The notes: generated by a model not told the origin, from the letters alone. 64,000 nucleotides of DNA from Methylacidiphilum caldifontis (GCF_017310505.1 NZ_CP065957.1:372001-436000), one strand, 5' to 3'; positions 40,406-49,543 are shown, counted from the stretch's first letter. Made by a program: numbers and translations.

Positions 40406-41476
40406 CTATAGAACTGATTGTGCGTTAACAAGCTCGAGCAGATGATTACCTAAAATTTTACCTACATCACGCAAACATTCTTTTTCATCACTCTCTGGTA
40501 AAAGAGCGAGTTCATTTTCCCCTTTTTCCAAGAAATTCATCGCTGTCTGAAGAGTTTTTTTGAGAATCCCTTCTTTTACAATCCAAAATTGAATTTTCCC
40601 CCAGTCAGCGGATACGCCGTTTTCGAAAATTTCCACAAGCGTTCTTTTTATCTCTTCCGACCCCTGTTGATAAAGATAAAGAATAGGTAAAGTTAATTTT
40701 CCTCCTCCCAAATCTGTCCCCAAGGTCTTGCCCACATTTTCTTCACTGCCAAAAAGATCTAAACAATCATCATATATTTGATAAGAAGATCCCAATGCCT
40801 GGCCAAATCTGCCAAGAGCTTCAGATATTGCGCTCGAAGCAGAATTAAGCCTTGCCGCCAGTTCACAGGGAATGCGAAAAAGTTCGCCCGTTTTCATCTG
40901 AATGATCTTTAAATATTCCTCTTCCAACAAGCTCCAATCAAATCTTCTACGGGTCTGAAGGATTTCCCCACTACAAACAACACATACTCCACTTGCGACA
41001 CTCCTAATAATATCCGGATGCAACCGACAACATACTTTTAAGGCTTGGGCAAACAAACTATCACCAAGAAGAACCGAAATTTCAGTTCCCCACCTTGAAG
41101 TCACAGAAGGAAGTCCTCTGCGCATCGAAGCCCCATCAAGAATATCATCATGAACAAGAGTCGCTAAGTGAATCATCTCAATAACCACCGCTAAATAAAG
41201 ATGATCCTCAGCTATTCCTCCACTGCCCTTTGCAGAAAGCAACACAAGAAGAGGCCTAATCCTTTTGCCTTCGCTGGCTAAAACATAGCGAAATAAAGAA
41301 GCAACTCCCGCATCAAATTCTTCAGCTTGGTTTAAAATTTCCCTGTCTATCCAAGCAAGATAATCTTTAAGCTGACCAGTCAAGCTTTGGAATATATCCG
41401 GTTTCGGTTTAACCTGATCTTTAATTATAGTCATCTTAGCATCATTACTGCGGTCATTATCATTTCCTCCAGTCAT
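40406..41476 (-). CDS. Polyprenyl diphosphate synthase
   Basis: Trans-prenyltransferase that builds the side chain of a quinone (IspB/HepT type). The first Asp-rich motif is LVHDDILDGASMRRG, with VTSRWGTEISVLLGDSLFAQA following; the second is YQIYDDCLDLFG. GKTLGTDLGGGKLTLP is also conserved. The ATG at 41476 is used; a GTG lies three codons upstream and another ATG at 41434 is possible. Product chain length cannot be read from sequence. The N-terminal 30 residues are not conserved. Confidence 0.9.
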   Translation of the reverse strand: MTGGNDNDRSNDAKMTIIKDQVKPKPDIFQSLTGQLKDYLAWIDREILNQAEEFDAGVASLFRYVLASEGKRIRPLLVLLSAKGSGGIAEDHLYLAVVIEMIHLATLVHDDILDGASMRRGLPSVTSRWGTEISVLLGDSLFAQALKVCCRLHPDIIRSVASGVCVVCSGEILQTRRRFDWSLLEEEYLKIIQMKTGELFRIPCELAARLNSASSAISEALGRFGQALGSSYQIYDDCLDLFGSEENVGKTLGTDLGGGKLTLPILYLYQQGSEEIKRTLVEIFENGVSADWGKIQFWIVKEGILKKTLQTAMNFLEKGENELALLPESDEKECLRDVGKILGNHLLELVNAQSVL

Positions 41477-41628
41477 AGACACCACGCTATCCCTACTTTC
41501 TAAAGCTCTTTAGTAAATAACTCCCTTGGTTTTTTCTTTTAGAAAAAAACCAAATGTCAATTTTCTTTTTTCTGTAAGGTTAGCTAGAGAAGCAGTGATT
41601 TCAAAGCTTCTTTTAGTACTCTTACAGT

Positions 41629-41856
41629 TCAGATTGTTGCATTGGAGGAATCTTTGCACGCCTCGATCATGGCATCGAGCGCTTTTCTGAATTCTTCCAA
41701 CCCGGGGGCAGGAATAATAATTGCATCCCTTCTTCCTCGCACATCTTCAGTAATACGAAGAAACCTACCCCTTCCATTCTCTTTAAGATCAAAGAAGAAG
41801 TTCTTTCTTTCTACAGTAATCTTTTCACTCTTAATGTTTTTTTGCTCGCCATCCAT
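41629..41856 (-). CDS. PUR-domain nucleic-acid-binding protein
   Basis: Single PUR repeat (75 residues) of the bacterial PUR-alpha-like/DUF3276 family, which binds single-stranded DNA or RNA. KITVERKNFFFDLKENGRG then RFLRITEDVRGRRDAIIIP is the complete PUR signature. The ATG at 41856 has GAGGAG at a good distance; the longer frame begins at TTG and overlaps the opposite gene. Such proteins occur in Spirochaetes, Bacteroidetes and Verrucomicrobia. Target unknown. It is upstream of the prenyl synthase on the same strand. Confidence 0.85.
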   Translation of the reverse strand: MDGEQKNIKSEKITVERKNFFFDLKENGRGRFLRITEDVRGRRDAIIIPAPGLEEFRKALDAMIEACKDSSNATI

Positions 41857-42008
41857 TTCTAGAACTCCTCGCTGGTTTTTAGAGTAACTTTTGAAAGGTC
41901 TATTTGTCAAATCCTCGTTTTACATCATCTAATAAAACCGTTTATACTTTGCCTTTTCTGTTGGGTTGTGCAAAATATTTTTTATGTTTTAAGGAAAATC
42001 TATTCATT

Positions 42009-43232
42009 GTGACTAAACAAAAATCATATTTAAGAGGTTTTCTTTTTTTATCCTTCGCCATTCATTTGGCGATAACTTTATTTCTTGGATCAGGAGTTTT
42101 GAATCGGTTTTTTCCCCAGACTCCTCCCCATGATCCTCCTCCGCCAACTTTAACTATGCTTGAAATGGTTCAACCTGAAAGCTTTATACCTACCGAAGAA
42201 TGGCAAAAGACCACTCATCCTGATCCCAATGCTCTGCTTCAATCGGATAGATCAACTTCGTTAAGGAGCCAGGAAACACCTCAAAACCCTAACTCCCCTC
42301 TCCCTCAGCTTTCCGGAGATCCCCGCTCATCAATGAGTTATGTTGATGTTCCTTCCTCAAGGCCTTCTCCTCCAAGACCGAGTGGAAAATATACTCCAGC
42401 CCAAAAAGCATCCCCGGCTCATAGGCAAATGCAAACTGAAAATCCTCAAACTCCCTCTCCAACTCCAAAAACAGAAGTTCAAAAACAAAATCAAAACCAG
42501 CAACAAAAAGCAAATCAATCCCTAAAAGAAGCTGTCCAACAGCCATCTAAAGCTGAAGAAAAAAAAGATGAAAACGCAAAAGAAGAAAATCCCGCTAAGT
42601 CACTCGAAAAGCTCCTCAAAGAGATCAACAATCCCACAGAGGAATATCTGAAAAAAGACGATCCCAATGGTGATCCTCTTATGCCTTTTCAAAATAAATC
42701 ACCAAAAACCCCAACAAAGAATGAAGCTAAAGAAGCCTCTAAAAACAGCCCTTCTCAATCCCAACCCCAAAACAATCCTTCTGCAAACGCGTCAGATCGT
42801 CCTGAACCTGCCTCTCAACCCTCTCCTCCTCCCGCTCCTCCCCCTTCCCCTGAATCTTTTGAAAGGCATCGGATGCAAATAGCAGGAGGAAGAACAGCTG
42901 AACTTGGTCCTGTTTCACCTTCGGCAAGAGAAACCGAACTTGGCCGTTATAAGGCAAGGCTTTATCGCGCCATCGGCTCCAGGTGGTATCTAGAAGTAGA
43001 GCAAAGCATGGGTCTTCTTGCCATTGGCTCTGTTAGAGTAAGGTTTTACGTTCAATCCGATGGGACAGTGAGTAGCCTACAAGTTATTAGTGAAGAAGGC
43101 ATAACCGAAGTATTGCGGACAATTTCCCTCGATTCTATTAGACTGTCTGCGCCTTTTGGGCCCTTTTCAGAAGAAATGAAAGGACAAATTGGCAATGGAT
43201 TTTGGGAAGAAATTACCTTCACCATTTACTAA
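42009..43232 (+). CDS. TonB-like energy transducer with long linker
   Basis: Probable TonB-type or TolA-like protein linking inner-membrane proton flow to the outer membrane. One N-terminal transmembrane segment (FLFLSFAIHLAITLFLG) is followed by about 250 residues rich in Pro, Gln, Lys and Ser, the periplasm-spanning linker, and a C-terminal domain of about 95 residues with GSVRVRFYVQSDGTVSSLQV, the TonB/TolA fold pattern. I place the start at the GTG at 42009; an earlier in-frame start overlaps the divergent PUR gene. ExbB and ExbD follow. Confidence 0.75.
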   Translation: MTKQKSYLRGFLFLSFAIHLAITLFLGSGVLNRFFPQTPPHDPPPPTLTMLEMVQPESFIPTEEWQKTTHPDPNALLQSDRSTSLRSQETPQNPNSPLPQLSGDPRSSMSYVDVPSSRPSPPRPSGKYTPAQKASPAHRQMQTENPQTPSPTPKTEVQKQNQNQQQKANQSLKEAVQQPSKAEEKKDENAKEENPAKSLEKLLKEINNPTEEYLKKDDPNGDPLMPFQNKSPKTPTKNEAKEASKNSPSQSQPQNNPSANASDRPEPASQPSPPPAPPPSPESFERHRMQIAGGRTAELGPVSPSARETELGRYKARLYRAIGSRWYLEVEQSMGLLAIGSVRVRFYVQSDGTVSSLQVISEEGITEVLRTISLDSIRLSAPFGPFSEEMKGQIGNGFWEEITFTIY

Positions 43233-43287
43233 TAAAAGAACATTGGTATTTTTTTGAATAATATGGGTTAGTATAAGGAAAGAGTCT

Positions 43288-43968
43288 ATGGTTATTGCGA
43301 CTAGCTTGAATTGGAATCAGATTTCATCTTATTTTGCGATAAAAAATTTTATAGAAGGTAGTGGGCTGTTCATATACCCGGTCATTCTTTGTTCTATTGT
43401 GGGACTGGCAATCATTCTCGAAAGGGCCTATGCTTTACGAAGATCTAAAATTATACCCAAAAAGCTGGTCAAGGCGATCGAAGAACTCGGTTGGGGAGAA
43501 AACCCCGAGCACATAGAAAAACTTTGCCAGGATCAAAAGTCGACTTTAAGCCGGCTTGTTTATCTCTGTCTTCAAAACATGACTTGGTCGAAATACGAAA
43601 ATTCAGAAACTCTCCAAGTCAAGGCCCGTGCTGAAATTGCCCAACTAGAAAAAGGACTTGTCATTCTTGAAATAATCGTAGGTATCGGCCCATTGCTCGG
43701 TCTGCTAGGTACACTTTCTGGACTAATCACAATTTTTGGCAACGTCGGGACCCATGGCATGGCCACTCAAGGAGCAGCTATCGCCCATGGTATTTCAGAA
43801 GCACTGCATACCACTCTTGCTGGCTTGGGTATAGCTGTTCCCTGCTTGATCGCCCATAGTCTTTTTAGTCGAAAAGTAGAAGCCTATGCAGTTGAAATGG
43901 AAACGATCTGTTCAGAGCTCCTGGCAAAAATTTATACTGAAGCACCATCTCCAGATGTTAACTATTAA
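43288..43968 (+). CDS. exbB: ExbB/TolQ-family proton channel protein
   Basis: Inner-membrane proton channel subunit. Three transmembrane segments are visible: IYPVILCSIVGLAIILERAY (residues 29-48), then ILEIIVGIGPLLGLLGTLSGLI and ISEALHTTLAGLGIAVPCLIAH, the last with the conserved Thr of the channel. Length 226. It sits between the TonB-like and ExbD genes, which favours a TonB complex, though a Tol-type role is possible because no Tol genes are seen. Confidence 0.9.
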   Translation: MVIATSLNWNQISSYFAIKNFIEGSGLFIYPVILCSIVGLAIILERAYALRRSKIIPKKLVKAIEELGWGENPEHIEKLCQDQKSTLSRLVYLCLQNMTWSKYENSETLQVKARAEIAQLEKGLVILEIIVGIGPLLGLLGTLSGLITIFGNVGTHGMATQGAAIAHGISEALHTTLAGLGIAVPCLIAHSLFSRKVEAYAVEMETICSELLAKIYTEAPSPDVNY

Positions 43969-44009
43969 TCTATTCTTTGATAAAATAGGCCAGATGTGAT
44001 CAATTAATT

Positions 44010-44426
44010 ATGGAATTTAGACCGAAAAGCAACCGCAAGCCTTTGATCAATCTCGTATCTTTAATCGACATCCTATCCATAGTTCTACTCTTTTTCGTTG
44101 TGACTACTACTTTTCAAAGAGAAGAACCCGCTGTAAAAATTGATCTACCTAAATCGGTGCGATCAAAACCCATAAGAGCAGATCTGCCTAAAATTATTTT
44201 CGTTACTGAAGATAAAAAGATCTTTTTAGATAATAACCCAGTGGAACCGGACAAGCTGGGTGAGATTCTAAAGAAAACAATTTCTGAAAACCCAAATGCC
44301 AAAATTGCTCTCAAAGCGAGCAAAAATGCTCCCTTCGAAATCATAATTCAAGTTATGGATGCAGTTAAATTTGCAGGAATTCCAAACTTACCTACATTTA
44401 CTGCAGAAGAGGACAAAAAACCTTAA
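44010..44426 (+). CDS. exbD: ExbD/TolR-family protein
   Basis: Partner of ExbB with one N-terminal transmembrane helix containing the proton-binding Asp in LVSLIDILSIVLLFFVVTT (Asp20 region). The periplasmic domain shows IFLDNNPVEPDKLGEILKK and ALKASKNAPFEIIIQVMDAVKFAGI, the ExbD pattern. Length 138. Start ATG at 44010, 41 bases after exbB. Confidence 0.92.
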   Translation: MEFRPKSNRKPLINLVSLIDILSIVLLFFVVTTTFQREEPAVKIDLPKSVRSKPIRADLPKIIFVTEDKKIFLDNNPVEPDKLGEILKKTISENPNAKIALKASKNAPFEIIIQVMDAVKFAGIPNLPTFTAEEDKKP

Positions 44427-44447
44427 AAAAACAATATCTTTACTCTT

Positions 44448-45020
44448 ATGGTATTAAACATTGTTTTGTACGATCATCCTATTTTAAGAAAAAAAGGAAA
44501 ACCTATCGACTCATTCAATGATCAGTTAAAACGACTGGTCTCAGACATGCTTGAAACAATGGCTTTTCATAAAGGAGTAGGTTTGGCAGCTCAACAAATC
44601 GGTCAAGCCCTACAGCTGGCGGTAATCGATGTGAGCGAATCTAAAATTCCTTCTTCCTTGCTCATCGAGGGGAAACCTGTTCCCATCGAAGAACATATGC
44701 CTCTTTTTCTTATAAATCCTACCTTAAGTTGTACTCGATCCAAGGAGTTGAGCAACGAAGGCTGTTTAAGTTTTCCTGGATTAAGAATAGATGTTCCTCG
44801 GTCGAAGCGAGTAAAGCTAAAAACATTCGACTTGGAAGGCAAGCCCTTGGCTTTGGAAGCGGGAGGATTTCTTGCCATAGCCATACAGCATGAGTTTGAT
44901 CATCTCCAAGGGAAGCTTTTCATCGATTACCTATCTCCCGAAAAGAAAAAGGCGATCAAAGAAGAACTCGAAAAAATAAAAAGGGCAGAACCCTCCCTTT
45001 TTGCCAAAGAAAACGCTTAG
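44448..45020 (+). CDS. def: Peptide deformylase
   Basis: Removes the formyl group from nascent proteins. Motif 1 GVGLAAQQIG (about residues 44-53), motif 2 NEGCLSFPG with the metal Cys (about 105), and motif 3 QHEFDHLQG with the metal His pair and catalytic Glu (about 148). Length 190 is usual. It follows exbD by 21 bases, so it is probably cotranscribed with the transport genes. Confidence 0.96.
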   Translation: MVLNIVLYDHPILRKKGKPIDSFNDQLKRLVSDMLETMAFHKGVGLAAQQIGQALQLAVIDVSESKIPSSLLIEGKPVPIEEHMPLFLINPTLSCTRSKELSNEGCLSFPGLRIDVPRSKRVKLKTFDLEGKPLALEAGGFLAIAIQHEFDHLQGKLFIDYLSPEKKKAIKEELEKIKRAEPSLFAKENA

Positions 45021-45207
45021 GCTTGTTTTGTTGTATCCCAAAGAATTGCACGAATGGGGATTATGGTCTCTTCCTGTTTTGGTTGTAATGTGGGCAGCTT
45101 ATAGATGTTGACTATCTTTGTCTTTTTACAATAAAGAAAGGCAAAAAAGCTTAATTATAGCTCACATTTCTTGGCCCACAAAGCTAAAAACTGCAACAGT
45201 TATGCAA

Positions 45208-45483
45208 TCAGGCTGAATTTTTGTTGCTCTGATTTAAAAAATTTTTACTTCGTATAAACTCTAAAAGTTCCTTCCCTCCAAAATCAGCCAGAACCTCATT
45301 CCCCCATTCCATAGTGGGAGCTCGGGATTGCCCTGAAATCATCCTCATTCTTTGGTAAGCTTCCTTATCTCTTAATACATCAATGCGTTCGTAAGTAATA
45401 TGCAACTGATTTAACAGTTGCTCGACCTCTTCACACCACGGACAACCCTCCTTAATATAAAGAATGAGCTTTTTTTCATCCAT
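45208..45483 (-). CDS. Glutaredoxin
   Basis: Thiol-disulphide oxidoreductase of 91 residues. The dithiol active site CPWCEE is near residue 14; RAPTMEWGNEVLADFGGKELLEFI is the C-terminal half with a Thr-Met in place of the usual Thr-Val-Pro cis-proline, an odd feature. ATG at 45483 is preferred over a TTG three codons upstream. It is 23 bases or so downstream of hemQ on the same strand, so it is probably co-expressed. Confidence 0.85.
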   Translation of the reverse strand: MDEKKLILYIKEGCPWCEEVEQLLNQLHITYERIDVLRDKEAYQRMRMISGQSRAPTMEWGNEVLADFGGKELLEFIRSKNFLNQSNKNSA

Positions 45484-45515
45484 AATGGTCAACTCAAATT
45501 TTTGGTTTAGCCTGG

Positions 45516-46316
45516 TTAACTGCCCATAACTCTTTCTAGGGCTTTATCCAAAGGAAGTTGCAATCCACAATAAAAAGAACCGAATTCAGCAAATTGAGCA
45601 CTTACAGGATCAAATCGCATTTCATAAACAATCGACTTAATATCAAAAGGATCTTTTGCATATAGACTTACTGCCCATTCCCAATCATCTAATCCAGTAG
45701 ATCCTGAAATATACTGAACAACTTTACCACTATACTTTCTGCCCACAGCTGCATGTCCTTTCATTAACTCTTTTCTTTCTTTAAACCCAAGGGCATACCA
45801 GTTCTGACCGTTTTCTCTTTTTTTCCTCATTGGATAAAAAGAAAAAAAAGGATAATCGGCTAATGTAGGATAGAGTCGAACAGTCGTATAATATTCTCGA
45901 TTTTTTTCAAAAGAGATCATTTTTTCTTTAAATTCTTCAGATCCAGGACTGAGGCCCGAAGAAATTAACTCCTGCTCAAATTCATCTCTTGTTGTAGTGT
46001 ATTCAGATTTCTCTGTCATAGAAAAAAAAGAAAAATGAAGATTCCATCCATCGCTGCCAAATTCCCTTACGAGCTTTTTTTCAATCTCTTGCATCAGGTT
46101 TAATTCCGGACCTAGGATCATAAAACCGATATCGCAATGGCAAAGCATGCAGAAGGTAGCGACTTGAAATTTTTCCTGTTTTCTGATATTTTCAATAAAA
46201 GAAATTATCTCTTTTTTGAAATTTGCATTGTGAGGACAGTCTTTTCTTTTCCAATGATCTATAGAAAAGAAAAGGTGAACTACAAAAAGACCTTCTTTGG
46301 GTTTTATTGCTTCCAT
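45516..46316 (-). CDS. hemQ: HemQ-like coproheme decarboxylase (chlorite dismutase family)
   Basis: Converts coproheme to haem b in the coproporphyrin-dependent pathway. Diagnostic segments: SFYPMRKKRE with the catalytic Tyr (about residue 173), ERKELMKGHAAVGRKYSG with the proximal His, and VQYISGSTGLDDWEWAVSLYAKDP. Gln in VVQYI and not Arg is as in HemQ. YEMRFDPVSAQFAEFGSFYCG is the strongly conserved C-terminal part. Length 266. The gene is separate from other haem genes here; the next gene is a glutaredoxin. Confidence 0.9.
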   Translation of the reverse strand: MEAIKPKEGLFVVHLFFSIDHWKRKDCPHNANFKKEIISFIENIRKQEKFQVATFCMLCHCDIGFMILGPELNLMQEIEKKLVREFGSDGWNLHFSFFSMTEKSEYTTTRDEFEQELISSGLSPGSEEFKEKMISFEKNREYYTTVRLYPTLADYPFFSFYPMRKKRENGQNWYALGFKERKELMKGHAAVGRKYSGKVVQYISGSTGLDDWEWAVSLYAKDPFDIKSIVYEMRFDPVSAQFAEFGSFYCGLQLPLDKALERVMGS

Positions 46317-46465
46317 TACAAATGCTCCTTTTAGGTTTTTCGGTTAAAAAAGAAATCCATGATGCATCACTTTTATCGAATGGAGATTATTTTGAGCAAA
46401 AAATATTTTTTAAAAGTATCATCTAATAAATCTAATAAACGAAACGCAATCGGGCAAAACCTAGA

Positions 46466-47440
46466 ATGAATACAAAATATAATGGCCATTCTTCCCCTTC
46501 AAGCGAACTTTCAGAAAAAAATCGAATGGAATCACCGACCCTGCGTTCCCATTCTTTGAGCGAAGCCTTGAAATGCTTCAAACAAAAGACTCAACTCCCT
46601 GCCCATTCCTCTCCAGCTCCTGCTGCCCTTCCGATGGTTCAATCGCTTCGACTCTCATCTCCTTCTTCTTCAACTCAGCTCATTCCTAAGGGAGCCGCTT
46701 CCACTAACGCAGGCAATGAAGCTCTCATTAAATCTGTCCAACTGGTTAAGGAATATGGAGGCAGAAAAGTGGTTAATGGGGTAGACCTTGTAGTCAATCG
46801 GGGTGAAATCGTTGGTCTCCTAGGACCCAATGGAGCGGGTAAAACTACTACTTTTTACATGCTTATTGGCCTTATTACTCCCACCAAAGGAAAAGTGTTT
46901 TTTGAAAATGAGGACATCACCAACATGCCGATGTATAAAAGGGCCCGAAAAGGGCTTGGCTACCTGCCCCAGGAAGATTCCGTATTTAGAAAACTTACGG
47001 TTGAAGAAAATCTCATGGCTATACTTGAATTTCTGGACATCTCTAAAGCAGAAAGACAGCGTAGGCTTGATGAACTTATTCATGATTTCGGTCTGGACAA
47101 AGTAAAAAAAACACTCGCTATGTCCTTAAGTGGGGGTGAAAAAAGAAGGCTTTCAATCGCCAGAGCTTTAACAACTTCCCCTTCGATTTTGCTCCTTGAT
47201 GAACCTTTTAGTGGGGTTGACCCTCTGGCCGTTTATGATCTCCAACAACTTGTTTTGAGTTTAAAACAAAGAGGTGTCAGTGTTCTCATTACTGATCATA
47301 ACGTCAGAGAAACCCTTTCTATTGTTGACCGCGCTTATCTCATCTATGAAGGTAAAGTTATGAGTCATGGGACCAGTGAATTTTTAATCAACGATCCGGT
47401 TACCCGTGAACTTTACCTTGGGCCTCGATTCAGCATGTAA
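46466..47440 (+). CDS. lptB: LPS export ATPase LptB with N-terminal extension
   Basis: ABC ATPase of the LPS export machine. The core starts near residue 87 (VQLVKEYGGRKVVNGVDL) and has Walker A GPNGAGKTTTFYML, the Q-loop YLPQEDSVFRKLTVEENL, signature LSGGEKRRLSIARAL, Walker B ILLLDEPFSGVDP and the H-loop VLITDHNVRETL. The EDSVFRKLTVEEN context is typical of LptB. About 85 residues before the core are Ser/Pro/Gln-rich low complexity with no counterpart in standard LptB of about 240 residues. Internal start codons do not obviously remove it. Confidence 0.92.
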   Translation: MNTKYNGHSSPSSELSEKNRMESPTLRSHSLSEALKCFKQKTQLPAHSSPAPAALPMVQSLRLSSPSSSTQLIPKGAASTNAGNEALIKSVQLVKEYGGRKVVNGVDLVVNRGEIVGLLGPNGAGKTTTFYMLIGLITPTKGKVFFENEDITNMPMYKRARKGLGYLPQEDSVFRKLTVEENLMAILEFLDISKAERQRRLDELIHDFGLDKVKKTLAMSLSGGEKRRLSIARALTTSPSILLLDEPFSGVDPLAVYDLQQLVLSLKQRGVSVLITDHNVRETLSIVDRAYLIYEGKVMSHGTSEFLINDPVTRELYLGPRFSM

Positions 47441-47632
47441 AATCTTTAAGATTACCCTTTCTCAACAAAAAGTTCTCCCCCCTTTCCTGTTAATTTGTTA
47501 AGGTTTTTGAGTAAAAACGGGTATTATTCTGAAAAAATTCAGATTTTAGAAAAAACTTCGAAGAGATTTTGTCCAAGCATCTTCGGTTAAAATATTTTAT
47601 TTTATAAAACTGACAAAGATTGGAAATATGCA

Positions 47633-49543
47633 ATGATACCTTACGAAATAGAGCTCAACGAAGAACAAAAAAAAGCGGTCACAGCCCCCTTGGGTCCTAT
47701 CCTTGTTATTGCTGGAGCTGGAAGCGGTAAAACACGGACTTTGACTTACCGCGTAGCTTACTTGATTGAAAAGGGTATAAAACCCGAGCGGATAATCTTA
47801 GCCACTTTTACTAACAAGGCTGCAAAGGAGATGCTCAGCCGCGTAGAACGACTGGTCAAAGCCGATACGACAAGAATTTGGGGGGGAACATTTCATCATC
47901 TTTGCAACAAAATTTTAAGATATCATGCTAACGAGATCGGTTTTGGGCAAAATTTTACAATTATTGATCGTGAAGATTCGATCCATCTGCTTGCCGATTG
48001 CATCAATCAACTCAATCTTAAAAATAGCAGCAAGTTTTTCCCCTCTCCTGAAGCCTTGATAGAGGTATTTTCACTATCAATTAACAAAGCAAAACCTGTT
48101 TGGAGAATTATAGAAGAATCCTTTTCTCACTTTTCTGTCTTTTGTGAAGAGATATCTAAACTGCAGAGTTTTTACATTGAACGGAAAAGAAAATCTTTGA
48201 TTTTTGATTATGATGACCTGCTCTTTTATACCGTCAAGCTTTTCCAAGAAAAAGAGAAGATCTTGAAATTTTACCAATGCTATTTCGAATATATTCTTGT
48301 TGATGAATACCAGGATACGAGTCGAATCCAAGCTGAATTTATTGATCTGATCGGAAAGAGTCATCAAAGAGTGATGGCTGTGGGTGACGATGCCCAAAGT
48401 ATATACTCATGGAGAGGGGCAGAAATCGAAAATATGCTGAGTTTTCCCAAGAGGTATCCTGCAAGTCTTATAATAAACATAAAAACAAACTATCGTTGCA
48501 CGCCTGAGATTTTAGCTTTAGCTAACGCAGCTATTGAAGGAAACCGATTCCAGTTTCCCAAGGAATTAAAAGCGGCCAGACAAAGCTTGCAAAAAGCTAA
48601 ACCAGAGCTGCTCTTATGCTCTTCAGCTATAGTTCAATCACAAGCCATTGCTGAAATCATCCAAGATTTCAGGGACCAGGGAATAGATCCCAAAGAAATA
48701 GCCATTCTTTACAGGGCGCATTTCCATGCTATAGAAATACAACTTGAACTCACCCATAGAAAAATCCCTTTTGAAATCACCAGTGGCATCCGCTTTTTCG
48801 AACAAGCCCATATCAAGGATATCTGTTCTTTCTTGCGCTTTTTCGTCAATCCTTACGATGAAACCGCTTTTAAGAGAATTGTAAAAATGTTTGCTGGAAT
48901 AGGCCCAAAAACAGTATCCAAATTATGGGATCAATACCTATCCTCTACTACTTCCCTTGAAAAACTCTCCCCACCGAAGGCAGCAGAACAACCGTGGATG
49001 AATTGGCTAGATATTCATAAGGCACTTGCTTTTCCAGAGCTTGCTAATAAACCCTCAAAACAACTGGAGAAAATCCTCTATGGGTTTTATTCTGAATATT
49101 TAAAGGTTCTTTATGAGGGTTACCAAAGAAGACTTGAAGATATCGAAGGACTGATTAGCTTTGCCGCTGATTTTAACTCAACAGAAGATTTTCTTTCTCA
49201 AATTTCTTTGCTTACAGGAGTTGATACAGCCCATGAGGAAAAAAATGGGGTGCGGCTCAGTACGATTCATCAGGCAAAGGGGTTAGAATGGAAGGTCGTA
49301 TTCATAATCATGCTTTGTGAAGGACTTTTTCCTTCAAATTATTCTTTAAATTATCCCCATCTGCTTGAAGAAGAAAGAAGGTTATTTTATGTTGCCGCTA
49401 CACGAGCAAAAGATAGACTATTTTTATGTTACCCTGCCCGTAGATCTTTTAACAACCGTCAACTCAGTTGCTTGCCTTCCCGTTTTCTTGAAGAACTTCC
49501 CCAACAGCTTGTAGTAAAAACAAAAGTACAAAAGTTCTTATGA
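47633..49543 (+). CDS. UvrD/PcrA-family DNA helicase
   Basis: Superfamily 1A 3'-5' helicase for repair or replication. Motifs in order: Q motif LNEEQKKAV, Walker A AGAGSGKT (residues 28-35), TFTNKAAKEM, VDEYQDTS (Walker B), VGDDAQSIYSWRGA, NYRC, IAILYRAHF, STIHQAKGLEWKVVFI and FYVAATRAKDRLFL. At 636 residues it is shorter than UvrD (about 720), lacking the long C-terminal tail. Its last four bases overlap dnaE (ATGA). Confidence 0.93.
   Translation: MIPYEIELNEEQKKAVTAPLGPILVIAGAGSGKTRTLTYRVAYLIEKGIKPERIILATFTNKAAKEMLSRVERLVKADTTRIWGGTFHHLCNKILRYHANEIGFGQNFTIIDREDSIHLLADCINQLNLKNSSKFFPSPEALIEVFSLSINKAKPVWRIIEESFSHFSVFCEEISKLQSFYIERKRKSLIFDYDDLLFYTVKLFQEKEKILKFYQCYFEYILVDEYQDTSRIQAEFIDLIGKSHQRVMAVGDDAQSIYSWRGAEIENMLSFPKRYPASLIINIKTNYRCTPEILALANAAIEGNRFQFPKELKAARQSLQKAKPELLLCSSAIVQSQAIAEIIQDFRDQGIDPKEIAILYRAHFHAIEIQLELTHRKIPFEITSGIRFFEQAHIKDICSFLRFFVNPYDETAFKRIVKMFAGIGPKTVSKLWDQYLSSTTSLEKLSPPKAAEQPWMNWLDIHKALAFPELANKPSKQLEKILYGFYSEYLKVLYEGYQRRLEDIEGLISFAADFNSTEDFLSQISLLTGVDTAHEEKNGVRLSTIHQAKGLEWKVVFIIMLCEGLFPSNYSLNYPHLLEEERRLFYVAATRAKDRLFLCYPARRSFNNRQLSCLPSRFLEELPQQLVVKTKVQKFL

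Noticed and set aside
45021-45207. Possible small RNA in the gap between def and glutaredoxin
   Set aside because: There is a GTGGGC/GCCCAC pair, but no promoter-terminator arrangement or known RNA family feature.
47441-47632. Terminator or regulatory RNA between lptB and the helicase
   Set aside because: Only short AT-rich palindromes such as CTGAAAAAATTCAG are seen, too weak to call.
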